Assembly: GCA_902495355.1 (NCBI GenBank)
Contig: CABUWV010000005.1
Span: 1-64,000 of the forward strand
Source of the DNA: an uncultured Collinsella sp.
Lineage (GTDB): Bacteria > Actinomycetota > Coriobacteriia > Coriobacteriales > Coriobacteriaceae
Direction: 5' to 3'
Length of the DNA stretch: 64,000 nt
The notes beneath the pieces were generated by a model that saw nothing but the letters and a program-made list of their open reading frames with translations, was not told the origin of the DNA and ran no database searches. Positions 26,562 to 35,831 of this stretch are shown one piece after another. Position 1 is the stretch's first letter. Every line of letters begins with the position of its first letter. Both the position numbers and the translations under genes were made by a program.

Positions 26562-27482
26562 ATGCAAAAGGGAGATGCCATGGATGCGGCGGAGCGCTCG
26601 GAGCGTATCCCCGATATCGTTATCATCACCGGAATGTCCGGATCGGGCCGCACGCAGGCCATGCATGTGTTCGAGGACATGGGCTACTTTTGCATCGACA
26701 ACTTGCCTCCGCGTCTGATCTCCCAGCTTGCCGAACTCGTCGGCATCAATACGGGCGTGGGCAGGCATCTTGCCGTCACCTGCGACCTGCGCAGCCAGGG
26801 CTTGTTCGATGAGCTGCTCGATGCCGTTGCCGCACTCGAGGAGCGCGAGATGAGCTGTGACATCGTGTTTCTCGAGGCCTCTGACGAGGTGCTGATCCGT
26901 CGTTATAGTGAAAACCGCCGCCGCCATCCCATTGCCAAGCCGGGGGAGACTACGGCCGATGCGATTCAGCGCGAGCGCCTGCAGCTGCAGGGCGTTCGCG
27001 ACCGAGCTGACATGATTATCGATACGAGCCGCTTGCGCACCTCTGCTCTGCGCAACAAATTGCGCATGGCGTTCTCCGAGTTGTCCGACCAGCAGCTCAT
27101 GGACGTTCACGTGTTCTCGTTTGGCTTTAAGCACGGTATGCCCGTCGAGGCGGACATTATGATCGACGTTCGCTTCCTGCCCAATCCGTTCTACGATCCC
27201 GAGATGCGCACGATGACCGGTCTCGATAAGAAAGTCTCTGACTTTGTTCTGGACCATCCCAAGACCCAGGAGTTCTGGAAGGCCTGGACGCAGCTGCTCG
27301 ATACGGTCATGCCCGGTTATATCGCGGAGGGCAAGCCGCAGCTTTCTATTGCTATCGGTTGCACAGGCGGTCAACACCGCAGCGTTGCCATCGCCGAGGC
27401 CACGGCACGTTATTTGGAAGGCGCCCAGTATCACGTGAGCATTTCCCATCGCGACCTGTCGCGCGCCAACACGAAAGCATAG
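26562..27482 (+). CDS. rapZ: RNase adapter protein RapZ / nucleotide-binding protein YvcJ
   Basis: A 306-residue P-loop protein. In E. coli it guides RNase E to GlmZ RNA and so sets amino-sugar synthesis; in Gram-positives its role is less clear. The Walker A box is GMSGSGRT, with Arg in place of Lys, as in mycobacterial homologues. The C-terminal GCTGGQHRSVAIAE motif forms the ligand pocket. AGGAGG precedes the ATG. whiA follows after six bases, but yvcK, which usually lies between them, is absent. Its place after nanE puts an amino-sugar sensor next to amino-sugar catabolism, which may be chance. Confidence 0.93.
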   Translation: MQKGDAMDAAERSERIPDIVIITGMSGSGRTQAMHVFEDMGYFCIDNLPPRLISQLAELVGINTGVGRHLAVTCDLRSQGLFDELLDAVAALEEREMSCDIVFLEASDEVLIRRYSENRRRHPIAKPGETTADAIQRERLQLQGVRDRADMIIDTSRLRTSALRNKLRMAFSELSDQQLMDVHVFSFGFKHGMPVEADIMIDVRFLPNPFYDPEMRTMTGLDKKVSDFVLDHPKTQEFWKAWTQLLDTVMPGYIAEGKPQLSIAIGCTGGQHRSVAIAEATARYLEGAQYHVSISHRDLSRANTKA

Positions 27483-27488
27483 GTCTGC

Positions 27489-28418
27489 ATGTCGTTTACC
27501 GCCGAGGTGCGTGACGAGCTCGCGCGCTGCGAACCCGAATGTGAATACTGCGATTTGTCGACGCTTGCCGCCCTGACGCGTGTGAGCGGTACACTTTCGC
27601 TGGCCGGCTCCGGGCGGTATCGTTTGACGGTCGCGACCGAGACGGGTGCCGTCGCGCGCACGATGATCACACTGACGCATCGCATCCTTAAGCTCAAAAC
27701 GGAATTTACCGTTCGCAAATCGGTCTTGCATAAGGTCCGTAACTATCTCATTACCCTGCCCGATCAACCCGACCTGGACAAGGCTCTGGTGCTGCTGGGC
27801 ATCCTCGACCGCAGGGGAGGGCTCGTCGCCGGTGTTCCCCGGCACATCGTTGCCCGTCCCTGCTGCAGGCTTGCCTACATCCGCGGCGCGCTCATCGCCG
27901 GCGGTTTCGTGGCCGATCCCCGCGGCGACTTTCATTTGGAGATCGCGGTGCAGGGCGAGCAGTATGCCCGGGGACTTTGCGATCTATTGGAGCAGATTGG
28001 GGTCCATGCGCGCGTTAACGCGCGGCGCGGATCCTTTGCTGTCTACATTAAGAGCGCCGAGGAGATCGAGCAGCTCCTAAAGCTGATTGGCGCCAAGCGC
28101 AGCGTTGCCGAGATCGAGGAAGCGCGCGCGGTCAAATTGGTTAAGAACGACGTAAACCGTCGCGTGAATGCCGAACTGGCCAATCAGACCAGAAGTGCGG
28201 GTGCCGCCCAGCATCAGCTTGCGTTGATCGATGAGCTCGAACAGCGGGGTTTGCGCGACACGCTTCCGGACGCCTTGGCAGTCTTTTGCGACCTGCGCGA
28301 GCGCTATCCCGATCTGTCGCTGCGCGATCTGGGCGAGATGGCTGACCCTCCCTTGTCGAAGTCTGCCCTGTACCATCGCGTTTTGAGGCTTGAAAAGCTC
28401 ATTGAAGCAAACAAGTAG
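27489..28418 (+). CDS. whiA: DNA-binding protein WhiA
   Basis: A 309-residue protein with an N-terminal degenerate LAGLIDADG fold (including FVADPRGDFHLEI and RRGGLV regions) and a C-terminal helix-turn-helix (LRDLGEMADPPLSKSALYHRVLRLEKL). In Streptomyces it controls sporulation septation; in other Gram-positives it affects cell division and chromosome segregation. Six bases separate it from rapZ, so they share a transcript. No terminator was seen after it. Confidence 0.94.
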   Translation: MSFTAEVRDELARCEPECEYCDLSTLAALTRVSGTLSLAGSGRYRLTVATETGAVARTMITLTHRILKLKTEFTVRKSVLHKVRNYLITLPDQPDLDKALVLLGILDRRGGLVAGVPRHIVARPCCRLAYIRGALIAGGFVADPRGDFHLEIAVQGEQYARGLCDLLEQIGVHARVNARRGSFAVYIKSAEEIEQLLKLIGAKRSVAEIEEARAVKLVKNDVNRRVNAELANQTRSAGAAQHQLALIDELEQRGLRDTLPDALAVFCDLRERYPDLSLRDLGEMADPPLSKSALYHRVLRLEKLIEANK

Positions 28419-28463
28419 TTTGAAGTATCGACTTATATACGGATTTAGCTGCTATTTTATTCT

Positions 28464-28477
28464 TTAAAACGTTTTAA
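28464..28477. promoter_or_regulatory. LacI-type palindrome upstream of gap
   Basis: TTAAAACGTTTTAA is a perfect 14-bp palindrome with a central CG, the form used by LacI/CcpA-type regulators. It lies about 135 bases before the gap start. TATATT at 28534-28539 is the likely -10 box, with no convincing -35 element. The rest of the 28419-28611 gap is AT-rich and holds no gene. Confidence 0.5.
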
Positions 28478-28611
28478 CGTAAATTTGATTTTCAATTTCG
28501 AGCATTCTCGTGAAATTCAAGTCAAAAAAAAGGTATATTAGGCGAGTGGTTAGTTTGTGGGCCTCAACGGCGGGCGCTGTAGCTCGCGGGGGCCTTACGA
28601 AAGGAGACACA

Positions 28612-29637
28612 ATGGCAGTAAAGGTTGCTATTAACGGCTTCGGTCGCATCGGTCGTCTGGCTTTCCGTCAGATGTTCGGTCATGAGGGCTCCGAGATCGT
28701 CGCTATCAACGACCTCACCTCTCCCGATATGCTCGCTTACCTGCTGAAGTACGACTCCACGCAGGGCAACTACGCTCGCGATCACGAGGTCGTTGCTGGC
28801 GAGGATTCCATCACCGTTGACGGCAAGGAGATCAAGATCTACAAGGAGGCCGACGCCAACAACCTGCCTTGGGGCGACCTCGACGTCGACGTCGTTCTCG
28901 AGTGCACCGGCTTCTACACCAGCAAGGCTAAGGCTCAGGCCCACATCAACGCTGGCGCCAAGAAGGTCGTCATCTCCGCTCCGGCCGGCAGCGATCTGCC
29001 CACCATCGTGTACAACGTCAACCATGAGACGCTGACCGCTGAGGACAACATCATCTCCGCTGCTTCCTGCACCACCAACTGCCTTGCCCCGATGGCCAAG
29101 GGTCTCAACGACTTCGCTCCCATCGTGTCCGGCATCATGACCACCATCCATGCCTTCACCGGCGACCAGATGCCGCTCGACGGCCCGCAGCGCAAGGGCA
29201 ACTTCCGTCGCTCCCGCGCCTGCTCCGAGAACATCGTCCCGAACACCACGGGCGCTGCCAAGGCCATCGGCCTGGTTCTCCCCGAGCTCAACGGCAAGCT
29301 CATCGGTGCCGCCCAGCGCGTCCCGACGCCGACCGGCTCGCTGACCAACCTCTACGCCGTCGTTGACAAGAAGGTCACCGTCGACGAGGTCAACGCTGCC
29401 ATGAAGGCCTACGCCGAGACCATCCCCGATACCTTCGCCTACAACGAGGACCAGATCGTCTCCCGCGACATCGTCGGCGAGACCCACGGCTCCATCTTCG
29501 ACGCCACGCAGACCATGTGCTCTGACCTCGGCAACGGCCAGACCCTCGTTCAGGTCACCTCTTGGTACGACAACGAGAACTCCTACACCTCTCAGATGGT
29601 CCGCACCATCAAGTACTTCGAGAAGTTCGTTGCTTAA
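28612..29637 (+). CDS. gap: Glyceraldehyde-3-phosphate dehydrogenase, type I
   Basis: A 341-residue NAD-dependent glycolytic enzyme making 1,3-bisphosphoglycerate. The Rossmann motif [15 protein letters not shown], the catalytic Cys in [12 protein letters not shown] and the C-terminal [13 protein letters not shown] are all present. AAAGGAG lies before the ATG at 28612. Codon use is strongly biased to C/G-ending preferred codons, as for highly expressed genes. It is followed by a terminator-like hairpin and then pgk, tpiA and gpmI, a classical lower-glycolysis cluster. Confidence 0.97.
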   Translation: MAVKVAINGFGRIGRLAFRQMFGHEGSEIVAINDLTSPDMLAYLLKYDSTQGNYARDHEVVAGEDSITVDGKEIKIYKEADANNLPWGDLDVDVVLECTGFYTSKAKAQAHINAGAKKVVISAPAGSDLPTIVYNVNHETLTAEDNIISAASCTTNCLAPMAKGLNDFAPIVSGIMTTIHAFTGDQMPLDGPQRKGNFRRSRACSENIVPNTTGAAKAIGLVLPELNGKLIGAAQRVPTPTGSLTNLYAVVDKKVTVDEVNAAMKAYAETIPDTFAYNEDQIVSRDIVGETHGSIFDATQTMCSDLGNGQTLVQVTSWYDNENSYTSQMVRTIKYFEKFVA

Positions 29638-29674
29638 TTTAGCTTTTAGCGAATAGCTCGTTGAGCGTCTAAAG

Positions 29675-29723
29675 AAGGGCGCGGCCTTATAGGGCTTACA
29701 CCCTAGGGTCGCGTCCTTTTTAT
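29675..29723 (+). terminator. Terminator or attenuator between gap and pgk
   Basis: An 8-bp stem (AGGGCGCG with CGCGTCCT, one G-U) with an inner AGGG/CCCT stem ends in five T. It probably lets gap be expressed above pgk-tpiA-gpmI. Confidence 0.8.
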
Positions 29724-29777
29724 AAGAAATCGTCTGCCGTAATGGAAGGCAGACACGTACGAAAGGTAGAAGCAAAC

Positions 29778-30968
29778 ATGGCCTTTACCAAGAAGACCGT
29801 CCGCGACATCGATGTCGACGGCAAGCGCGTTCTCGTCCGCGTTGACTTCAACGTGCCTATCAAGGATGGCGTCGTTGGCGACACCACCCGTATTAAGGCT
29901 GCCCTGCCCACCATCAACTACCTCGTTGAGCACAACGCTCGCGTCATCCTCATGAGCCACCTCGGCCGTCCTGAGGGCACTGGCTTCCAGCCCGAGCTTT
30001 CCCTCGAGCCTGTCGCCAAGAAGCTCGCTGAGCTCTCTGGCCTTGACGTTGCTTTTGTTGCCGACACGTATGGCGAGAAGGCCGCCGAGGCTGTCGCCGC
30101 CGTCGAGCCGGGCAAGGTCCTCGTTCTCGAGAACGTCCGTTTTGACAAGCGTGAGAAGAAGAACGATCCCGAGATCGCCAAGAAGCTCGCTTCCTATGGT
30201 GACGTCTTCGTTCTCGATGCCTTCGGCACCGCTCACCGCGCCCAGGGTTCCGTCGTGGGCCCCGCCGCTTACCTGCCTGCCGTCGCCGGCTTCCTGCTCG
30301 AGAAGGAGGTCGACACGCTGACCGGCATCTTCGCCGAGCCCGAGCGCCCCTTCGTCGCCATCGTCGGCGGTTCCAAGGTTTCCTCCAAGATCGGCGTTCT
30401 CGATCACCTCATCGACTCCGCTGATACCCTGATCATCGGTGGCGGCATGGCCTACACTTTCTTCCTGGCTCAGGGCCTGTCCGTCGGTCAGTCCCTCAAG
30501 GAAGAGGACTGGGTCGAGCGCGCCGGTGAGATGCTCAAGAAGGCCAAGGAGAAGGGCGTCAAGATCCTGCTCCCCATCGACAACCGCGTTGCCGATCACT
30601 TTGGCGAGGACGCTGTCCCCGAGGTTGTCGCTTCCGACGCTATCCCCGACGATCGTGAGGGTATGGACATCGGCCCCAAGACCGAGGAGCTTTACGCCGA
30701 GGCCGTCAAGGGCGCCAAGACTGTGTTCTGGAACGGCCCCATGGGCGTCTTCGAGTTCGACAACTTCGCTCACGGCACCCAGGCTATCGCCGAGGCTGTC
30801 GCCGAGGCCGACTGCACCTCGATCATCGGCGGTGGCGACTCTGTCGCAGCTGTCAACAAGTTCAACCTGGCCGACAAGATGAGCTGGATCTCCACCGGCG
30901 GTGGCGCTTCCATGGAGCTCGTCGAGGGTAAGGCCCTGCCCGGAGTGGAGGCGCTTCTCGATGCCTAA
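29778..30968 (+). CDS. pgk: Phosphoglycerate kinase
   Basis: A 396-residue enzyme that makes ATP from 1,3-bisphosphoglycerate. RVDFNVPIKDG at the N terminus, MSHLGRPEG, the ENVRF motif, VGGSKVSSK and the C-terminal GGGDSVAAV nucleotide loop identify it. The start is the ATG at 29778 with AAAGG before it. Its last eight bases overlap the tpiA start, so the two are translationally coupled. Confidence 0.97.
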   Translation: MAFTKKTVRDIDVDGKRVLVRVDFNVPIKDGVVGDTTRIKAALPTINYLVEHNARVILMSHLGRPEGTGFQPELSLEPVAKKLAELSGLDVAFVADTYGEKAAEAVAAVEPGKVLVLENVRFDKREKKNDPEIAKKLASYGDVFVLDAFGTAHRAQGSVVGPAAYLPAVAGFLLEKEVDTLTGIFAEPERPFVAIVGGSKVSSKIGVLDHLIDSADTLIIGGGMAYTFFLAQGLSVGQSLKEEDWVERAGEMLKKAKEKGVKILLPIDNRVADHFGEDAVPEVVASDAIPDDREGMDIGPKTEELYAEAVKGAKTVFWNGPMGVFEFDNFAHGTQAIAEAVAEADCTSIIGGGDSVAAVNKFNLADKMSWISTGGGASMELVEGKALPGVEALLDA

Positions 30969-31728
30969 TCGCACCCTTCTTATCGCTGGTAACTGGAAGA
31001 TGAACAACGACGTCGCCGAGGCTGCGAAGCTCGCCGACGAGCTGGCCCAGGCTCTGCCCGAGGTTCCGGCTGGCGTCGAGGTGCTCGTCTGCCCTCCGAC
31101 CATCGACATCACCACGGTTCATGACCGCATTCAGGCTGCCCCCATCGCCCTCGGTGCACAGAACGTGTACTGGGAGGCCAAGGGTGCCTTCACTGGTGAG
31201 TCCTCTTGCGACATGCTCAAGTCCGCTGGCTGCACCTACTGCATCATCGGCCACTCCGAGCGTCGTGACTACTTCCACGAGACCGACGAGGACCAGAACA
31301 AGAAGGCCAAGGCTCTCGTTGCCGCCGGTCTTGTTCCCGTCTTCTGCTGCGGCGAGTCCCTTGAGGTTCGCGAGGCCGGCACCTATGTCGAGCACGTCGT
31401 GAACCAGGTCAAGGCTGGCCTCGCTGGTCTTGAGATCACCTGCCCCAAGCAGGTCGTCGTCGCCTACGAGCCCATCTGGGCCATTGGCACCGGCAAGACC
31501 GCTACCGCCGAGGATGCTCAGGAGGTCTGCGGCGCTATCCGTGAGACCCTCAAGGAGATGTTCGGCGAGGAGCTCGCTAACGGCATCCGCGTTCTCTATG
31601 GTGGCTCTGCCAAGCCCGGCAACATCGCTGAGCTCGTCGCCAAGCCCGACGTTGACGGCGCCCTCGTGGGCGGCGCTTCGCTCAAGGCTGCCGACTTCGC
31701 CTCTATGGTCGTCAAGGCAGGCGAGTAG
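30961..31728 (+). CDS. tpiA: Triose-phosphate isomerase
   Basis: A 255-residue TIM barrel that interconverts dihydroxyacetone phosphate and glyceraldehyde 3-phosphate. The active-site residues lie in NWKMN (Lys), IIGHSERR (His) and VVVAYEPIWAIGTGKTA (Glu). The ATG at 30961 sits inside the end of pgk and GGAG lies just before it. gpmI begins five bases after its stop. Confidence 0.97.
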   Translation: MPNRTLLIAGNWKMNNDVAEAAKLADELAQALPEVPAGVEVLVCPPTIDITTVHDRIQAAPIALGAQNVYWEAKGAFTGESSCDMLKSAGCTYCIIGHSERRDYFHETDEDQNKKAKALVAAGLVPVFCCGESLEVREAGTYVEHVVNQVKAGLAGLEITCPKQVVVAYEPIWAIGTGKTATAEDAQEVCGAIRETLKEMFGEELANGIRVLYGGSAKPGNIAELVAKPDVDGALVGGASLKAADFASMVVKAGE

Positions 31729-31733
31729 GACAT

Positions 31734-33287
31734 ATGGCACAGCGTCATCTTCCTGCACTCCTGATTATCATGGACGGCTGCGGCCTGGCTCCGGCCGATG
31801 GCGAGAACGCCGTCGCCGCTGCCAAGACTCCCTTCCTTGATAGCCTGTACGAGAAGTATCCTCACACCACGCTCGGTGCTTCGGGCGAGGACGTGGGCCT
31901 TCCCGACGGCCAGATGGGCAACTCCGAGGTAGGCCACCTCAACATCGGTGCCGGCCGCATCGTGTTCCAGGAGCTTTCGCGCATCAACAATGCCATCAAG
32001 GACGGCTCCATCGCCAAGAACGAGGTTTTCGTCAAGGCTATGGACGATGTCAAGGCTGAGGGCAAGACCCTTCACCTTATGGGCCTTATGAGCCCTGGCG
32101 GCGTTCACTCCCACATGAACCACGTCGAGGCTCTGGTCAAGATGGCTGCCGAGCACGGTGTCAAGACCGTTCGCGTCCACGCCTTCATGGATGGCCGCGA
32201 TGTCGACCCGCAGTCTGGTGCCGGCTACATGAGCGAGTTCTGCGCCTTCCTGGCTAAGATCTCCGAGGAGACCGGTTGCGACGCTCGCGTTGCCACCGTC
32301 TCGGGCCGTTATTGGGCCATGGACCGCGACAACCGTTGGGAGCGCATCCAGCGCGCCTACGACGTCATGGTCAACGCTTCCGATGCCGATGTCGACCCCG
32401 TTGCCGGTATCAAGGCCTACTACGAGAAGGATCCGCGCGGCGATGAGTTCGTCGAGCCCTTCGCTGCCCACAACGAGGGCATCCACGAGGGCGACGCGGC
32501 CATCTTCTTCAACTTCCGTCCCGACCGCGCTCGTCAGATGACCCGCGTGTTCACGGACAAGGAGTTCGACGGCTTTGAGCGCGAGCAGATCAAGCTTTCG
32601 CACTTTGTTACGATGACCGAGTACGATCCGACGTTTGACGTCGAGGTCGCCTTCCCCAGGACGTTCCCCGAGAACGTCCTGGCCGACGTTATCGCCGCCA
32701 ACGGCCTGAAGCAGCTGCACACCGCCGAGACCGAGAAGTACGCCCACGTGACGTTCTTCCTCAACGGCGGCATCGAGGAGCCCAAGGAGGGCGAGGAGCG
32801 CGTGCTCGTCGCTTCCCCCAAGGTCGCTACCTACGATCTGCAGCCTGAGATGAGCGCTCCCGAGGTTACCGAGAAGCTCGTCGCTGCCATCAACGAGGAT
32901 CGCGCTGATTTCTACATTGTGAACTTCGCGAACTGCGACATGGTTGGTCACACCGGTGTCTTCGACGCCGCCGTTAAGGCCGTCGAGGCTGTTGACGATG
33001 CCCTGTCTAAGGTTGTCCCTGCGATTCTCGCCAAGGGCGGCTTTGCGCTGATCACCGCCGACCACGGCAACGCCGATCACATGTTTGACGTTGCTTCCGA
33101 CGGTTCCAAGCATCCGTTTACGGCTCACACCACTAACCGCGTGCCGTTTATCATCGTTGATGAGAAGGCGCAGCTCACCGGTATCGAGGACGGTCGTCTC
33201 TCCGATATCGCTCCGACCATGCTCACCATGGCTGGTATTGAGCCTTCCGCCGAGATGACGGGTCGCGTGCTCGCCACCGAGGCCTAA
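31734..33287 (+). CDS. gpmI: 2,3-bisphosphoglycerate-independent phosphoglycerate mutase
   Basis: A 517-residue Mn-dependent enzyme of the alkaline phosphatase superfamily that interconverts 3- and 2-phosphoglycerate. The phosphoserine lies in MGNSEVGHLNIGAGR. The metal ligands lie in LIIMDGCG at the N terminus and in NCDMVGHTG and TADHGNADHM near the C terminus. It closes the gap-pgk-tpiA-gpmI cluster and is followed by a strong terminator. Enolase is not in the window. Confidence 0.97.
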   Translation: MAQRHLPALLIIMDGCGLAPADGENAVAAAKTPFLDSLYEKYPHTTLGASGEDVGLPDGQMGNSEVGHLNIGAGRIVFQELSRINNAIKDGSIAKNEVFVKAMDDVKAEGKTLHLMGLMSPGGVHSHMNHVEALVKMAAEHGVKTVRVHAFMDGRDVDPQSGAGYMSEFCAFLAKISEETGCDARVATVSGRYWAMDRDNRWERIQRAYDVMVNASDADVDPVAGIKAYYEKDPRGDEFVEPFAAHNEGIHEGDAAIFFNFRPDRARQMTRVFTDKEFDGFEREQIKLSHFVTMTEYDPTFDVEVAFPRTFPENVLADVIAANGLKQLHTAETEKYAHVTFFLNGGIEEPKEGEERVLVASPKVATYDLQPEMSAPEVTEKLVAAINEDRADFYIVNFANCDMVGHTGVFDAAVKAVEAVDDALSKVVPAILAKGGFALITADHGNADHMFDVASDGSKHPFTAHTTNRVPFIIVDEKAQLTGIEDGRLSDIAPTMLTMAGIEPSAEMTGRVLATEA

Positions 33288-33310
33288 AAGAAAACGCCAA
33301 GGTTTCTTTG

Positions 33311-33346
33311 AAAAGGGGTTGCCCATATTCGGGCAACCCCTTTTTT
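33311..33346 (+). terminator. Terminator of the glycolysis operon
   Basis: A perfect 14-bp stem (AAAAGGGGTTGCCC and complement) with a 6-base loop ends in six T. Confidence 0.93.
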
Positions 33347-33450
33347 GGTATTTCTGCCATATCTGCCCCGTCCCCGAGTGGCAGGTAGGGGAGAGCGGGG
33401 GATTGTGGTACAGTACTGGAGTTTGAATTGTTCTATTAAGGAGCTTATCT

Positions 33451-33705
33451 ATGGGTCCGTTCCAGATTCTGCTGTTTGTCGTTTGGGCTGTCTCTGCCGT
33501 GGCGTTGACGATTCTCGTCCTGATGCATTCCGGTAAGGGCACCGGCGTTTCGGATATGATCGCTAGCTCGCTGTATAACTCCAGCTCTGCCACGGGCGTC
33601 ATGGAGCAGAACCTCGATCGCCTGACGGTAATTATGGCCGTCGTTTTTGCCGTGTGTGTCGTCCTGTGCATGTTCTTCTTCCCGCAGGGCATCGTCGGCT
33701 ACTAA
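33451..33705 (+). CDS. secG: Preprotein translocase subunit SecG
   Basis: An 84-residue membrane protein that assists SecYEG. Two hydrophobic segments (about residues 4-25 and 55-78) flank a polar loop with GKGTGVSDMI, the conserved SecG loop. AAGGAG lies before the ATG at 33451. It has its own terminator and follows the glycolysis operon, a neighbourhood common in Gram-positive bacteria. Confidence 0.9.
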   Translation: MGPFQILLFVVWAVSAVALTILVLMHSGKGTGVSDMIASSLYNSSSATGVMEQNLDRLTVIMAVVFAVCVVLCMFFFPQGIVGY

Positions 33706-33730
33706 GCATCGGCGTATATACGTTTGCAAT

Positions 33731-33757
33731 GGGTCTCGCAGGTGCGGGACCCTTTTT
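33731..33757 (+). terminator. Terminator of secG
   Basis: A 10-bp stem (GGGTCTCGCA with TGCGGGACCC, one wobble) with a two-base gap ends in five T. The rest of the gap to 33998 holds no gene. A GTGCATAAAAT extended -10-like element lies near 33850 and could serve the next operon. Confidence 0.85.
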
Positions 33758-33998
33758 GTTTACATATTTGTAACAGAGTCAAAATATCCCCACATACTTC
33801 GCCCAACTAAAGAAATTCTTGACCGTTGACCGGAATTAGCCCCAAATCGTGCATAAAATGCGCTACTGTATTGCGAAACGTTGGTCCGTTGTGCATAACC
33901 AGCCATAGCAACGGGCGGCGTTTTAATGGTTCGGATCGGATTGTCTCGACATGTGTCCGACTGAACATTTCTTTGTCCTATCTCATAAGGAGGATGGC

Positions 33999-35675
33999 AT
34001 GGCTGATTCTATGTTCCACCAGCCCGTTATGGGTCGTCGCGCCTTCGTTGGCGGTACCCTTGCTGCGAGCTCCATGGCTTTTCTTGCCGCATGCGGCAAG
34101 AAGGGCGGCGACGCTTCCGGTTCTGAGTCCGGTTCGACGCTGAACTTCTACATCAACAACCCGGTCTGCATCGACCCCTACAACGTCCAGGAGGACCAGG
34201 GCACTCAGGTCGAGTACCAGCTCTTTGACGCTCTGACCTCTTACGACGCCGAGAAGGGCGAGATCGTTCCGCTGGCTTGCGAGTCCTTTGAGTCCAACGA
34301 CGACGCCACCGAGTTTACCTTCAAGATCAAGAAGGCCAAGTTCCACAACGGTGACGACGTTACCTCCAAGTCCTTCAAGCTCGGTTGGGAGCGTCTGGTC
34401 AACACCAAGTCGGCTGTCGCTACCGAGTACGGCCCTTCCGAGGTCTCCTATCACCTCTCCATGGTCGAGGGCTATGACGATCTGCTTGCCGGTAACGCTA
34501 CCGAGCTCAGCGGTGTTACCTGCCCCGACGATGAGACCCTCGTCGTCAAGCTGTCTTCCGCTTACGCTGACTTCCCCTTCGTCGCCTCACATCCGGCTCT
34601 GGCCCCGGTTCCCGAGTGCGCCGAGTCCGATGTCAAGAGCTTCTATCTTGCCCCGGTCGGTAACGGCCCGTTCATGATGGACGGCAAGTGGGAGGATGGC
34701 CAGGAGATCAACGTCAAGAAGTTCGACGATTACTATGGCGACAAGGCCAAGATCGATGGCATCCACTTCCAGGTCATCAAGGACATGGAGACCGCTTACA
34801 AGGAGTTCCAGGCCGGTAACCTCGATGTCTGCGACGTTCCCGTCGCTCAGATCGATGCCGCCAAGAAGGATCGCGGCGTGTCCAAGGACGGCTACACCAT
34901 GGGTGACGGCGAGCGCATGCTGCTCGGCGCCGAGCCTTCCACGTACTATCTGACCTGCAACACCACGGCCGAGCCGTTCAACAACGCTGACCTGCGTAGG
35001 GGCATCTCCCTGGCCATTAACCGTGAGGCCATCTGCAAGACCATCTTCAAGGGTACCCGTACCCCTGCCGACGGCATTGTTCCTCCGGGCATCGATGGCT
35101 ACAAGGAGGGCGCATGGGAGTTCTGCGCCTACGATGTCGACAAGGCTAACGAGTACCTCGACAAGGTTGCTCCCGCTGGCGCTAACGGCGATCGTGGCAT
35201 TAGCGTGACCCTGTCCTACAACCAGGACGGCGGTCACAAGGAGATCATGGAGTCCATCATCGGTGACCTCGCCAAGGTTGGCGTTACCGCTGTCTCCGAT
35301 ACCCCTGAGTGGTCTGCCCTGCTCGAGCAGTATCAGAACTTTAACTATCAGTTCGGTCGTCTGGGTTGGATTGCCGACTACCCGATCATGGACAACTTCC
35401 TGTATCCGCTGTTCCACTCCGACTCCCTCGGTGGCGACAACCGCTCCGGTTACAACAACCCCGAGTTCGACGCCAAGGTCGACGAGGCTCGTACTATTGT
35501 TGACGACGAGGAGCGCGTCGCTAAGATGCAGGAGGCCGACGCAATGGTCGCTGCCGACTGCCCGGTCATCCCGATTATGTTCTACACGCACACCATCGCC
35601 GGCTCCGATCGCATTAAGCACCTCTATGTCGATCCGCAGAAGCACGCCGATCTGGGTACCGCTGAGCTCGCCTAA
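33999..35675 (+). CDS. Oligopeptide-binding lipoprotein of a second ABC importer
   Basis: A 558-residue family 5 binding protein. The signal peptide has GRRAFVGG and ends in a lipobox LAAC with Cys32 as the lipid site. A Gly/Ser linker and the mature OppA fold follow (NFYINNPVCIDPYN, FKIKKAKFHNGDDVT). It heads a five-gene Opp/Dpp operon without catabolic partners, so peptides are the default substrate. The start at 33999 is preceded by AAGGAGGAT. It is only distantly similar to the binding protein of the sialic acid operon. Confidence 0.88.
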   Translation: MADSMFHQPVMGRRAFVGGTLAASSMAFLAACGKKGGDASGSESGSTLNFYINNPVCIDPYNVQEDQGTQVEYQLFDALTSYDAEKGEIVPLACESFESNDDATEFTFKIKKAKFHNGDDVTSKSFKLGWERLVNTKSAVATEYGPSEVSYHLSMVEGYDDLLAGNATELSGVTCPDDETLVVKLSSAYADFPFVASHPALAPVPECAESDVKSFYLAPVGNGPFMMDGKWEDGQEINVKKFDDYYGDKAKIDGIHFQVIKDMETAYKEFQAGNLDVCDVPVAQIDAAKKDRGVSKDGYTMGDGERMLLGAEPSTYYLTCNTTAEPFNNADLRRGISLAINREAICKTIFKGTRTPADGIVPPGIDGYKEGAWEFCAYDVDKANEYLDKVAPAGANGDRGISVTLSYNQDGGHKEIMESIIGDLAKVGVTAVSDTPEWSALLEQYQNFNYQFGRLGWIADYPIMDNFLYPLFHSDSLGGDNRSGYNNPEFDAKVDEARTIVDDEERVAKMQEADAMVAADCPVIPIMFYTHTIAGSDRIKHLYVDPQKHADLGTAELA

Positions 35676-35771
35676 GAGTTTGCAGCTTCCGTGAGGGTCA
35701 AGTATTTACGTAGACCTCATGGGAAACATACAGTTCTCCCTAACCTGGGGTAAACTGGCTGATGGTAATTT

Positions 35772-35804
35772 TGGGATGCCGGTCTGGCGATCGGCATCCC
35801 ATTT
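35772..35804 (+). terminator. Intercistronic hairpin after the oligopeptide-binding gene
   Basis: A perfect 10-bp stem (TGGGATGCCG and complement) ends in ATTTAGG. The short U tract suggests partial termination between the binding-protein gene and the permease genes, as in the other transporter operon of this window. Confidence 0.7.
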
Positions 35805-35831
35805 AGGTTAATCCCTAGATAGGGGAGTGGT

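Noticed and set aside
31596..33692. A minus-strand open frame of 698 codons opposite gpmI
   Set aside because: It overlaps gpmI completely and crosses a terminator and secG. It has no ribosome binding site and no domain.
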